From contig OZ038388.1 in NCBI GenBank assembly GCA_964036045.1, forward strand, positions 4,993,131-5,057,130: a stretch of 64,000 nucleotides of DNA. The letters run 5' to 3'. Below, piece after piece: positions 20,709 to 32,400 of this stretch. Under the pieces are notes generated by a model, which did not search any database, had not been told where the DNA came from, and worked only from the letters and a program-made list of their open reading frames with translations. A program made the position numbers and the translations under genes. Origin of the DNA: Eutreptiella sp. 'Long Island Sound 2002' (Eukaryota > Euglenozoa > Euglenophyceae > Eutreptiales > Eutreptiaceae). The number at the start of each line of letters is the position of its first letter. The stretch's first letter is position 1.

Positions 20709-20720
20709 CTCTGCTACCGG
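20709..20720 (-). other. Primer binding site of the outer element
   Basis: The minus strand reads CGGTAGCAGAGAC, close to the initiator tRNA-Met complement. It lies 133 bp upstream of the outer gag ATG, at the position where the plus-strand element has its site. It marks where the 5' LTR should end. Confidence 0.55.
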
Positions 20721-21360
20721 AAAGATGTCCTCCAATTATGCCCTATAGATTTGATTGAAAATCCTGCAAGGTTTTCCTCGGGGAAAAACAGGTTCTCAAC
20801 ACGTAGTAGAGCAAGAGAACAATAGGATCGTGTCAATGATTAGTTTGTGAAATCCAGAGTATCACAGAAGGGCTGCAAATAGACAAAGCAGGTATAAACA
20901 CAAAGATTCAATCACAAATGGATAATACAAAAGATTTTATATGAAAACTGGACTGACTCTAGCCTCCACGATAGCATCAAGCACTTCATGTGCACTCTTT
21001 TGGGTGAAATGGTGCTGGTTAGGAATGTGGGGCATAGGTGTCAGGCCAACACAGAAAATGACTTGGCCAAGCAACTGAATTCAGAAAAAGTTAAAAAGTA
21101 GAACCACAATAAGTGGTAGAAACAATTGAGTATAGGGGTCTTGGGGTGGGAGACCACTAGGCTTAACCTCCAAGGCCTAAAGCATGAAATGCCTATTTTA
21201 TTTCGGTATATCCTCCATGAAGGAAGGTACCTCCGCTCAGTTGAGTGGTAGGGGTGAACTTCATGGGGGGCTAGGGTTACAACCCTAGTTACTTTGGGAA
21301 AGTGTACTTTAGGCTTCAAAAGAGAGATAAAAATACTTAAGTTAGTCTTAGCATCAACAA
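20721..21360 (-). repeat. Presumed 5' LTR of the outer element, boundary unknown
   Basis: AT-rich sequence immediately upstream of the primer binding site (in minus orientation). The matching 3' LTR is missing from the left side of the window, so the outer boundary cannot be defined; 21360 is where composition changes. It shows no obvious similarity to the 794-bp LTRs of the young element. Confidence 0.3.
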
Positions 21361-24300
21361 AAGGGTTTCAAGGGGGGCTTGGCCTGGATCAAGCCCTCCA
21401 AGAAAGACATGGCAGTGACGTTTTCTTACTCTTTGGAAAAAATCATTTTTTTCGTCGCGAGGACCCTGCTTGACCCACCGTTGGCCCCCGCCGTGTGCGT
21501 GCCGGGCTGCCCTCCGGCTGTGCCAAGTGACCACTGGTACGAGGGTCTAGGCGTCCCGTTGGGCGATTCTGAGGCTTGGAAACCACAAAAAGTGGGGGTT
21601 TGCGGGTGGACTAGGTGCCCTCGAAATTCGGTTTTGAGCCACGTAGCCCAAGGTACGGCCCGTGCTTGGTTTCGGGGTGTCGGTGCACATTGCGCACATT
21701 TTGGGGCTTTTTGGCGCCTTTTTGGGCCGTTTCTCGGCCATATCGTGGAGTTGAAGGGCACTAGAGGGCTCTTTGACACGGAGAAGTCAAGCCGCACATG
21801 GAGTGTAGCAGCCTTTTCCCTTCATTTTGGCGTTTCGCCTGGGTTTCGGTGCTATTTTGGGCCAAAAATGGCTACTTTTGGCCCAAAACTGCGCAGATTT
21901 GGGAGGGCACCTCCCGACTTGGCGCCACCGCCCCGGGCCGCCACTGGTGATTTTCCGGCTCAAAACTTGGATTTGGCAAGGGCACCACCTAGGCTTCAGG
22001 ATGGCTAAAGTAGAGTCAAGCCCTAGGCGATGGGAAGGGGCAATGGCCAAAACGAAATGGTGATGTGCTTGTTGTTGTTGCTTGTTGCGTGTTGTTTGTT
22101 GCTTGTTGCTTGTTAGCTAAATTTAAGGGGAGAGGGGTGTAGTAATATATTTTGACGCCATTTGCTACAATGTTCTGGATTCCAAAGAGTCACAGGACCA
22201 TGCATGCATGCTGGGAGTTCATATTTTTCTGCACTTATTCGCCGAAGGCCACCTTCGTTTTTTTCAGAGAAGGTCACCAATCCCCACCTTCGGCTTCTTT
22301 CGGTGGACTCTTAGTGAGTAAACAGCAAAGGAGGTCCTCTAGGGAGCATAACCTTAGCCAAAAGACAAGTGAAAAAAATATTGTTCTACGCCTTCGGCGG
22401 AAGGGAAGGAAGACAAGCACGATGATGAAACCAAGGTAACTTTAAAGTGGCCAATATGTCAATCACGTCCATGTAATGTAGTACACTAGAGTTGGAACCT
22501 TCAACATACAGTTCAATGGTCAGACCTTGGCACAACTAACGGTATTGGCTCGGCAACTTGGCTAATTCCTCAAACTATTGCATAAGCACTCTTACATGGT
22601 GAAATTCCTCCCCGTTACAAATCCCCTTCATCCTTCATGGAATTGTAGGGCGGCAAAACATACTTCTCTCGATAACACTCTTCTTGAGGTCCAAGAAAGC
22701 AATTGCTTGCACGTGCAAAAAGGCACACGCCATACCACTAGAGAACTGAGCAGGTGCACGTTTTAATCCATGGCTGGCGCTAATGAAAAAAAGAAGAAGA
22801 AAAGGCGCATGGGACCATACGTGCGTTTGGGCACCATGAACAACAACACAAGATTTACGGCTGAAAGAGCTGAGACGAAGTGTGTCAACCCTTTGCCGCT
22901 TCTTCTCTCTCTTCATGACAGACAAGTGTTGGTGCAGCTTTGTCCATAGTGAATGTTGTAGAGCTGAACCAATGGTGAGGAATTACACGGGATCTTTGAA
23001 GAAAAATTCTCATTTCAAATAATCGTGGCCTCCGTAATGAGAGTTAAGGCGTCTAGCAATTTTTCGTTCATGGATTTAAAGCATGCGTCATAAGCAATGT
23101 ACTCAAAAAGGTTGTGATTAGACCAAAAGAATGGTTTTAAGAGAAATTGTGAAGAAAGTGGGGGGAAAGTTGGGTGCAAACAGACACCATCACAACCAAG
23201 GGCACCTCACTCATCTCAAACAAGCACCAAGCAGCATTGGTGTAATACACCTCGACCAAATTTGGGCGGAATAAACAAGAATATTACATACTTGCTCGGA
23301 TCTAGCTGACTTCAACATGACAATCATTAGCTCCTCTGTGGGACAGAGCTAACAATTATCGTCATGAAATCTCGCCCCTAGCCAACACTTTTAAAGCGGC
23401 TGAGGCTTCCCGCTGTTGATGAACCTGTTTCTTTGGTTCAAGGGTGCGAGAAGCACGTGGAGGAGGTGTGTGGCATTGCTGAAGGGCTGTGTGCAAAGGC
23501 CAAGGTGGACCAACCAATTGCTCTCACTCTTCGGCCCGGCTCATCAGCGAGCACATCTACTACCATAGGTGGAAAAGACAGTAATGAAATGAGTGCCTTT
23601 TCACGTGAACCCGGTACATTTCAACCGCCTTCCCCTTCTTCAACTCCACTTTCTTCTCTACGTATTCCCATGTCGCCCAATGAGGTTGGGAACACTATTA
23701 TTGCTACAAAAAAGAAGGTTGTTTGCCTACCACACCTCCACCGCTTGCAACTTGGGAACATAACATTCGAGCCATTGGTGCTGCTAATAAATGAGGTTGT
23801 ATCATGTTAATAATATTAAAGCATGCACTATCGGGGAGGATTGGCAAGTGGTCCATTTCCACAACAACAGTGGTACAAAGCGCACACATTGGAATTTTTC
23901 CTTTTGCTATGGAGATAGAGATGGGAGATGGAGATAGAGCTTGCTTTTGGGGGGGCACGATTTCCAATTGCACACTAGTTGGTCTACACGTATGAGTGAG
24001 GATTGATGAGGTTGGGACAAATCCTTATCACGAGAGGTATTTGGAGAGTACTGGGTGCCGGAAGGTCAAGATTTACAACCACCTAGTTATCTTTAAGACA
24101 CCAAATGCATCCGACGGATCTCTATAATCGCCATGCAAAAATGGAGCGAGTATGCATTCACCCCCTCGAGGTTGCCTGTGTGCACAGAGCGGTTCACCAT
24201 TGTCTGTCGCAAGAGTGCATAGGTGATCGAAGATTAATGCACGGCTCTAGTAGAGCATTGGCTAGTCACAACAGTGAATTTGATAGCCAACCGGGGCGAC

Positions 24301-25640
24301 TCGAGTAGGGCAATGGCATCCTTGTTGCCTCAGAGGTGAGGATCCATATTGTGCCACGCAAAGTACGGAGCGGCAATGGTACTCTTATACTATGGTATTT
24401 GAACTACTATGGTACCATGGTATTTGAAGCATGTTTTTTATCCCAACAGGGTAAAGACGGGGTTACTGAAAAGGGACAGTATTCAAAGTGGAGGGCGGCT
24501 CATCTATAGGCGCAGCACAAATGCGGATATGGTGCCGCACAACCATGAAGCGGAGGCACAATGCTTCAAGCAGTGTTGTAATTTGGTTCACCCCTCGCCA
24601 CTGGAAATAGCCCCGAATTTTGTAGATGCACGGTCCGTATGCCCACACACTGGCGAAATGCGCCTTGCGTGTAGCTGGCATCTCCAGGCCGGAGTGGCTA
24701 CATTTCATTGGCAAACCCACCACGTGCCTGCCTGCGTCGTTGGTTCGGTATCCGTTTGGTACTTTCATGCTTTGTTTAGCTGACGACCGATACAACAAGC
24801 TCGGGGACAACTTGATATACGACAATTCGTACCGGATTGAGCAGACAACGGGTGCTGGTGCTGTCCATGGCAGTTTGTCTTGTTCGCTGCCTGCAATCAA
24901 TGGCCGCCTGTACGTATTTTACTTATTTTGACGTTGCCTCGCGATGCTGCCAATGATATACATTGTGCCCTGCGCGTTCAAGATCGGTTCCAACAACCCA
25001 ACCCGCTCAACTCTTTGAGATGGGTATGCCCTTCGTGAACAGTCGCAGTCATCCTATTTCGGTGGCCCCTGACCAAACCCCGTCCTCGACGGAACAAATA
25101 CCCTTTTCCCGACGCCCTTAGAATCGTCTCTCACTCTGATCCTCACGCCTGCATGGAGTACCATTTTCTGACCCTCACGCCTGCATGCATGGAGTAGTTA
25201 TGGGGTTTTCAATGGTGGTCAACACACAGCAGTCGGCGGAGAGTGCGTTCCACTAGTAACTACAGAAAATGTTCGTTGAAAATATAGTCGTGAAATATCA
25301 GCAGTTTTAAACATGGGAGCTTTGGTGTAACATCAATGGAAACAAATAGAAACCAACTCCATAAGATATGAATAAAAAAAGAGTCCATATAAACAGATAA
25401 CATTGATGAGGTCCTGATTGTACTCTTGTATTTCAGCTATGCGATGTGCTTTTCCAAAATATATTCCATCTTGTATCCTCAGCCTGTGCCGGGCGCGCAG
25501 GCGGCACGCCCCTTTTGTACCAAATGTCCTCAGCTTTAGCCCCCGATGCAACCTTCCCCCAGAGAATACCCCAAAATAGACCAGAATCAATCCCAGACCC
25601 ATCACACAACATAGGACCAAATCTGTGAATTTAAATTGCA
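21361..25640. other. No supported gene; weakly structured sequence
   Basis: About 21361-22060 is GC-rich with short palindromes and ggccaaaaatggc-like motifs reminiscent of the TIR transposon core. 22061-25640 has moderate GC. Open frames up to about 145 codons occur on both strands (for example around 23433-23810 and 24463-24900), but none carries a motif I recognise. It may hold old transposon remnants. Confidence 0.4.
22063..22117 (+). repeat. TTGTTGC-type simple repeat
   Basis: Degenerate head-to-tail units of tgcttgttg from ggtgatgtgcttg onward. Confidence 0.8.
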
Positions 25641-25689
25641 CAAAATGTATTGTGCCTAATTAACAGTTTCGTCCTCACACATGTGGCGG

Positions 25690-26150
25690 TCAATACACTC
25701 TGCTCCAATTTTCATTACATTTGCCACAAAATGTGGTGGTGCACTTCTGACAGCATAATATACACCTCAACCTCATGCCCTCCATCATCTTGCATTTGCA
25801 GGGCAGCTGAGTTGTGGTGTGGCTGGGGATTCCTTTCATCCATACCAATTCATGCAACAGCTCACAGGTCATGCATTGATCCTGGCACTTGGTAACAATT
25901 TGGGTGTCTTTGTGACATTACAATGGAGTAAGTCACATGCCCCCCTTGTGCAATATCGCCTTTTTTGTCAAAAAAATTTAGAGTTCACAAGTGCCCAATG
26001 TGCTGCCTTCCTTGCTTGTACGTCTGTTGGTGGCTTCTTGAGGATCCCTTTGCTTGTCAGTGTGCCCATCAAATACTGCCATTGCAACTTGCTGTAGTCA
26101 AACAAATTTGCATGCGGCCCACCTGCGGAACCTGATGCTTGTGCCCTGCA
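25690..26150 (-). pseudogene. Cys-rich C-terminal fragment, possibly transposase remnant
   Basis: The minus strand encodes a Lys/Gln-rich stretch (DYSKLQWQYLMGTL ... RKAAHWALVN, about 26110-25980) in one frame. In another frame, ending at a stop at 25690, it encodes a compact Cys-rich tail (CKC ... RCILCCQKCTTTFCGKC). The C-x2-C spacing recalls the zinc-binding tails of some DDE transposases such as piggyBac, but no catalytic core is visible and the two parts are in different frames. Function is not assigned. Confidence 0.22.
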
Positions 26151-26350
26151 AACATTGTATAAAGAGAAGGGGCATGTCAACGCAATTGCACGCACAGGCA
26201 GACACAACACCCTGTGAAGCAAGTGGGTGGAATGAGACTTGGAAGTGATGTGTATACCTGTGCCCCTATACCCCCGAATGCAGCGGGGTCAAAAATTTTC
26301 TACGTTTCGCATACTGATCCATAGAGCCTTCATAATACTTTTGTTTTTCA

Positions 26351-26562
26351 GACTGCCCTACGCCCCGAAGAGGACCTGGTCACATTGTGCCAGGGCTGTT
26401 AACTCGTTTGTGGATGGACGGCTGGGAATGCAGGATCCATGGGATGGTTGCCAGGCCAGAGGGCATGCGGACCAATACGGATCCTCAGAGATCCTGTTCA
26501 TTAATGTTGTCGAGCAAGCACTGCACCGGGGCACAATCACAAGCCACACGCACAACGTAAGA
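26351..26562 (+). other. Exon-like open segment with splice-site-like ends
   Basis: A tttttcag precedes an open frame of about 68 codons (LPYAPKRTWSHCARAVNSF ...), which ends at AACgtaagag. The codon content looks protein-like, but no homology is recognised and no partner exon was found. The rest of 26150-26930 holds nothing I can name. Confidence 0.18.
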
Positions 26563-26937
26563 GAGCAACCAGGCGGCTCAATGAAGGGCCCAGAGCCCAA
26601 AGCGTCTCCAGCACACACCCTGCCAAATCAATGGCCCTGTACGCCCCCATCACAACCCAATGCCATGCAACTTATCATGAAGGCTGCCAATCAGCTGAAG
26701 CATCCCATGCATTGGTGGAGTTTAACCCCCTCCCCCCAAAGGGTTGAAAAAAGCGCTGTGAACGGGGAGAGAACCCCCCCCCTGACAGGGTTTTGGTAGT
26801 GTTCCTGTAGGAGAAAAAAACCCCCGCTCATGCCCCCTTTTGGGTTGAAAAAACCCCAGGGATATATTAGAAAGGGGGGGGAGGGGGGTCTGAAGGGGAG
26901 GGGGAGGGGAGTTTGGCTGGGAGACCCCTCCTCCGTG

Positions 26938-27091
26938 GGTCCCCCTATGGTTCCCGCCGAAGGCTAAATCCTCGGCGCCAAAGGCGCCAAAGCAAATTTT
27001 TGGCTGTCAGCCTCAAACATTGGAAGGGGAGGGGGGGGGGGGGTTCATCCCCCCTCCACCTACGGCGTATGGCCGTTCTAATACATCCCTG
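26938..27091 (+). repeat. Dispersed repeat R8, copy 1
   Basis: Runs from gtccccctatggttcccgcc through ggcgccaaaggcgcc and ggctgtcagcctcaaacatt to tctaatacatccctg. The reverse complement recurs at 43220-43504, where it is interrupted by a small insertion. Confidence 0.75.
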
Positions 27092-27354
27092 AACCCCCCC
27101 CACCCCCTTCATTGTGCCATGTTGGGGGGGGGGTTTGAGCGGTGGCTCATTTTTTCCACCGGGGGCCATGGTGGGCATGTGCAACCCATTTTTGCCTCTT
27201 TGTTGACCAAGGCAGCGGTTATGTAGCTATCTGGCCCAGATTTGGGCCATTTCTTTTGGGGGGGGGGGGACCACAATTGACCCCCATTGCATAACAACAC
27301 AATGCTTCTGCCACAACCCCCTCCCCTGAGCCCAAGTTGTCCTCAATGCAGGCA

Positions 27355-27357
<3 letters not shown>

Positions 27358-27412
<55 letters not shown>
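27358..27412 (+). repeat. (CA)n microsatellite
   Basis: About 27 CA units. A second, shorter (AC)n run lies at 27842-27871, and CA-rich patches lie between. Confidence 0.97.
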
Positions 27413-27414
<2 letters not shown>

Positions 27415-27837
27415 GAAAACCGTGAAAACAAGAACAAAGCAAGAAAAGCGGTGAAAGAAAACTCCTCAGGAACAGCAGAGCTGTCCTAGACGTCTTTCGG
27501 TCTGTTGATGAATGCGGCAATGTGCAGTACTGAGTTCGGTGCTGCACTATCAACGGACCTTAAGTTAACCTATCAAGGAGGTCGTGTCTTGATGCTCAAT
27601 TAGTGCAACCTGTGCTATGTGCTTCCACCTAACCGCACACACACAAATAGGGGGAGTAATTTAGTCTGTCGTGCTGCACACACACACAATTTGCGAATGC
27701 ACAGCACACACACCGCGTGAGGTGAGATCAAGCGCACAGCGGATGCACAGCACTCATCGTCAAAACAGCTCGTCAGGCCAACATCAAAGTAAAGTCATGG
27801 AGGCTAGGCGCCTTTCGAAAAAAATAGACACTCAGAA

Positions 27838-27839
<2 letters not shown>

Positions 27840-27871
<32 letters not shown>
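27840..27871 (+). repeat. (CA)n microsatellite, second
   Basis: About 15 uninterrupted CA units. Confidence 0.95.
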
Positions 27872-27874
<3 letters not shown>

Positions 27875-28402
27875 GTTGTCATTCGAACTTTGCGCCTTGC
27901 AAGGATGTTGTACAGCACGGCATATGGTCAACCGGCAACCTGCAGCCCCTAAGAAGGGTTGACAAAGAGCCACTACAGGGTTACACATGCCCGCCATCGC
28001 CCCCCGTGGAAACCAGGGGCTACCGGTGAAAAAAAAGCCCCTAAAATGGTGAAACCACCCCAAATCCCAAATGGGGAGAACCCCCCCCCCCCTCAACTGG
28101 TGCCAACCCCCCCCCCCCCCCCCCTCAACTGGTCAGAAAGAAGCCCCGTCCCCATGGTGACTGCCCCCAAACCCCTCCAGCCCCCCCCCCCCAGCCCCCC
28201 CCCCACCCCCGGACGGGGTTGTGCACCTAAAATGGGTGGGGTCTCCCCTACCATTCCGTGCATTGCTACGTCATGAAGAAACCCCCAAAATTGCCCATTT
28301 GCATTGTAAACAGGCCCAAATGGTTCACACAGACTCTACGCGCATGCAACCTCATTTGCAAGTATGAAACACCCCTAGCCCCAAGACATCCGTTGTACTT
28401 AC

Positions 28403-28500
28403 CTCCAGCATCTTTATGATGGACCCTCGTGGGTTCTCAGCACAAAGTCGCACGTTCTTAAACACCAAAACAACACCAAAGTCATGCGGGTGCTTGGAAG
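28403..28500 (-). CDS. Candidate exon of an unidentified minus-strand gene
   Basis: The minus frame reads KHPHDFGVVLVFKNVRLCAE then NPRGSIIKMLE and meets a strong donor GAG|GTAAGT at 28403. The upstream limit is uncertain (a possible acceptor tcttccaag lies just before KHPHD). No family is recognised. It lies 0.7 kb beyond the stop codon of the glutathionyl-hydroquinone reductase gene on the same strand, so it would belong to the next gene. Confidence 0.25.
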
Positions 28501-29178
28501 ACGGAGGGGAGAGTGGACCGAGGGGGTGATGAGGCGCATTGGCAACGCAGGGCTTGTGCTGGGCAGTAAAGGACGGCCGCGGCAAGGCCCTTCACAGTGC
28601 CTGGGCCTGAGGACCATCAAAAATGTGCCATGCGCCTCCGTTCTCTTGGGGGCACGATGGGGCGTCGGAAGATAGTGACAAGCGGATGAATTAGGCAAGG
28701 GGCAGGGGACCGTTGCACTGGGCCAGGGCGAGGGCAGGGAGTGCAAACAAGCGTCCGGACCCCTGGAATTAGGCGTCGCTCGAACTTCCGCCGTCGTCCG
28801 CGGATCGCCAGCGGCCGTCGGCGTTCCGCAGATCGCCCACCGCCCGCTGGCCGAGTGCCACGCACCGATCGCCGATCCCCAACGGCCCACCACCGGGCGG
28901 TCGTCGACAAAAACGAGGGACGTCCGTGAGCCGGCCGCTGAGCCCTGTGCAGCGGGATTCACCGAACGCCCGCGGCGGCAGACCGCGGCTGTCCAGCGGG
29001 TTCCACGGGCCGGTTCTGCGCGGCGTGCGCCCCGGGGCACACCAGGCACGACTGCCGTGCGTGCAGACCCCCGGCGCTGCGGCCGGGGACCCGGGTCGGC
29101 GTGTGCGGCCTTCGCCCGAGACCCCGACGCCGAGAAAGCCCCCGGTGCGGCGCATCGGCGTCCCTCGGGCTGCGCCCC

Positions 29179-29484
29179 TTATCTGAGCACGAACACGTCC
29201 TCATTGACCTCCGGAAGGTCTGCAGATTCCAGTCCCACTTCCGCCGGCGTCGGGGGCGTGGGGACGATGTTGCCCGGGCTCAAGGGGAACAGCTGCCGGT
29301 AATACGAGGCCTGGGCATCGGCGAGGTCCAGCGTGGCCGCCACCCCGTCCAACGCCCAGCACCTCCGCAGCCACGCGTCGAGCGCGGGGTAGTCCTGCAC
29401 CCGCCGGTGGGTGCCCCCGGCCTTGAAGAAAGGGGCGTACACCGCATCGAAGCGGGAGATGGTGGGCAGCAGACGTACGTCGGC
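29179..29484 (-). CDS. GHR exon 6 (306 nt, terminal)
   Basis: Acceptor CGTACCAG|GCC; encodes ADVRLLPTISRFDAVY through ASYYRQLFPLSPGNIVP to VNEDVFVLR and stop TAA (29181-29179). Confidence 0.9.
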   Translation of the reverse strand, partial: ADVRLLPTISRFDAVYAPFFKAGGTHRRVQDYPALDAWLRRCWALDGVAATLDLADAQASYYRQLFPLSPGNIVPTPPTPAEVGLESADLPEVNEDVFVLR

Positions 29485-32400
29485 CTGGTACGAAGTGGGG
29501 CACACGCACCGATCACACCGCAGGCACGGTCTGGACGGATAACGTTTGGCATGGTCACCCACTTCCAATATTTCGCTGACGGTTTATCCGAAAAAACAAC
29601 CGAAAAAAACGGCCGTACGGTCCGCCGTCCAATACGTAGCGCAGTACGAGAGGCCCCAACCCGGATGGCCGGGAGCCGTGGTGTAACAAAATACGCACCG
29701 CTGTGAGGGCAGTCTGCGCCGCAACCCCGCAGCCCCCGCGTCATCCCCGAGGGCGCCGGCGTGACACCGTGCGGACCTGAAATTCGACCCCGCATCTCAA
29801 AAACCAAATCTTTTTTGTGCACTCAATTGTCCGGAGTCACATGCCAACGATCCCTTGGCAAAGCTTGAGAGGATTTCGGATGACCACTGCTGTCCCTCTG
29901 TCACCGTTCGCAATGATAGCGAGCGATCGTCATAGCCCCATAACGCTGTGCAAGAAAATGCTTGCTCTAAGTGTCCCGGTGCCTTCCATTCTGCGCGCTG
30001 GGGCAACGGGCTTGCAATTGAGGGGGTGGGGGGGGTGTCGATAGAGCCCCCTGGCTAGACCCCCCCCTCCCCCAAAAAGGGCTCAATTGACAGGACCCCC
30101 AAAATCCTACCGAGACTGACCCCCGGGCCTCGGAGGTGACCCGGACCCAAAAATCAGCAAAAAATAAAAATGGGATTTTTGGAATCGGCGCGTCGAGAGG
30201 GTTCAGAAAAGTCATCATTTGCCATACATTTGGTGAAAAAGAAATTGACCAATTTTAATGCTTTCGGCGCCTTTGGCGCCAGAGTTCATAATAACTGATT
30301 CATGGTGCCTGTCATGGAGCCCTTTTCCCAACCACCCCCCCCAGATTTTGGGGGCTCTATTGACCCCCCCCCACCCTCACTTGCAAGCCCGACATGCCCT
30401 GCTTTTGAGGCTGCTGCTCGGCGAGACAACGTCCGCAGTCATGTCCGCAACCCACCTTTCCTCGAAGAAGCTGCGCGCCACTGTTCCCTGTCATCCCAAA
30501 GCCCAACACGCACAGAAAAGACAAACACGGCGGCATCCTGAGAACATCATGTGCCCGGGTGCACATGCGATGCCTTCGAATACCTCGGCTCGCCCAGCGC
30601 CTCACAAATACCGTCCCCTCCGTCACCCGCACCAAGGCGTTGGCTCCTCTCAGTACGTAGTCCAGGTCGGCCACGTTGCCCACACTGCATTGTGGGTGCC
30701 CCCCATGCCCCCCCCCCCCCCCCTGCTCCACTCCCCCGCTCTGCAATCGCACTACCCCCCACTGCACTCCTCCCACCAGGGATGAATATAATGGGGGGTT
30801 GCCTCCCGCCTCCCCCCCCGTCCCTCCCCAGATGATGAAATGACGATTACGAAATGCCGGCCAACCAAAGTACAGTGCAGTCACAGCTCTGGGTCCCTCC
30901 TCTGAAGCGCAAGACGAAGCACTGGACGTAGGTCATTGCTGCAACCAAAAAAAACAATGTGAACAGTGTTTTACACGTTGTTTTTGACGCATTTTCCCGA
31001 AATGCATTCCATTTCAGCCTCATCCTCAGTCACTTGACGAACTGGAGGACTGGCTGCTGCTCAAGGATGATACATGCAACGGTGAGGCATACCTGCAAAG
31101 CAAACAGCAGTGAAAAATTGCAATTTTGTAATCGTCATTTCGCCATTTCAGGGGTCCTCAGCCCCCCCCCCCCCCCCCCCGTGTGACATTCCGTCTGGTT
31201 GTTGTTTCTTTATGGGGCCCTGGACAGTCACCCGTTCTTCCCTTCGCATGTTGCGTCGGGTCGCTGCTTTCTGTCAGCCGCTGCGGCCGGTGCTCCTGCT
31301 GGTGTCGTTTCTGCGTTCGCGGAGCCCAGTGGTTGGTGTGCTGGGGCTGCGCTGGATGTGGTATGGTGCGCCGTTTGCGCGTCAGCGGCGCCCATAATCG
31401 TCATTTCGCTATTTCAGGGGTCCTCAGCCCCCTGTGTGACATTCCGTCTGGTTGTTGCTCCTTTACGGGGCCCTGGACAGTCACCTGTTCTTCCCTTCGC
31501 ATGTTGCGTCGGGTCGCTACTTTCTGTCGGCCGCTGCGGCCGGTGCTCTTGCTGGTGTCGTTTCCGCGTTCGCGGAGCCCAGTAGTTGGCGTGTTGGGAC
31601 TGTGCTGAATGTGGCATGGTGTGCCGTTTGCGTGTCAGCGGCGCCCAATAGTTGGCGTATTGAGGATGTGCTGGTTGTTGCCGGGGTCGTTTGACTGTGT
31701 TTGCTGTCCACACACCTCTGTCCACAGGCCGTCCATCGCCTGCCTCGCTGTGTTTCTGTGCGGCCCAGGTGCCCTGTTCCTCCACGCGCTGTCCGGGCCG
31801 TCCACCATATGTTCTTTTCCCCCTCACGGTTGGTCTGCCCCTGATGGGCTCCCACTCCTGTTGCGCAAACAGCCCATCTGGGCTGCGGGAGACACCCCCC
31901 ACCTGATGCCGGTTGAGCAGGGGTTGCCCTGGCACCCCCCCCCCCCAAATTAATCGTGGCAGTATTCTTCTCATCCCTGCCTCCCAGACCCTTGACTTGC
32001 CACCGTCGGGGGGAGGGAGGGGGCGTTAATGCGTCGCCGTGCCCCTTACCGCACGCAGGCCTTCCGCTCCACAACCCTCCATCCCCCTCGCTGGTCGCCT
32101 GTCGCATCGGTCCGCTTGGCGCGCGCTGTTCGGTGACGTCATGCGAACTTCGCTGGACATTTCAGTGCTGCTTTGGATCGCTCCAAACTGCAGACCTTTG
32201 GCCAAGCCACACAATGGGGCTGCGCGGTGGGGCACGCTCCCCGCACCCAAAAGCCTCCCGTCTCTGGGGAGGTCTTCGTTAGAGTGCCCCCCCCCCCCCC
32301 CCCCCCGAATGGCCCTCTCCCCCCCCCCCTGTAGATTCTGCTGAGACCCCCCCTTTCCACACGCTAAAAGACGTACCTCCGTCAACACGTCCCCGCACAA

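Larger units (their letters stand above)
1917..20720 (-). mobile_element. Decayed Ty3/gypsy retrotransposon, split by a nested insertion
   Basis: Reading the minus strand, gag (20576-18426), protease and RT (18422-15643) stop within the RNase H region, and the same protein continues at 3342-1917 with the rest of RNase H and integrase. The 12.3 kb between is a nested insertion. A primer-binding-site match lies at 20709-20720. The integrase tail, chromodomain, 3' region and 3' LTR are missing at the left end, where GC-rich unrelated sequence begins. Frame is kept throughout; the only lesions are stop codons (TAG at 19452-19454, 19398-19400 and 17880-17882; TGA at 2171-2173), plus the gag-pol stop at 18423-18425. 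It is clearly diverged from the plus-strand element in this window. Confidence 0.9.

Noticed and set aside
22064-22117. Telomere-like repeat
   Set aside because: TTGTTGC-type units are irregular and internal; they do not match a TTAGGG- or TTTAGGG-type repeat.
24105-24930. Possible transposase fragments on either strand
   Set aside because: Overlapping frames of similar length on both strands and no catalytic motif or terminal repeats; left unassigned.
27230-27560. Cys-Val repeat proteins over the CA microsatellite
   Set aside because: Direct translation of (CA)n/(TG)n; no start context or homology.
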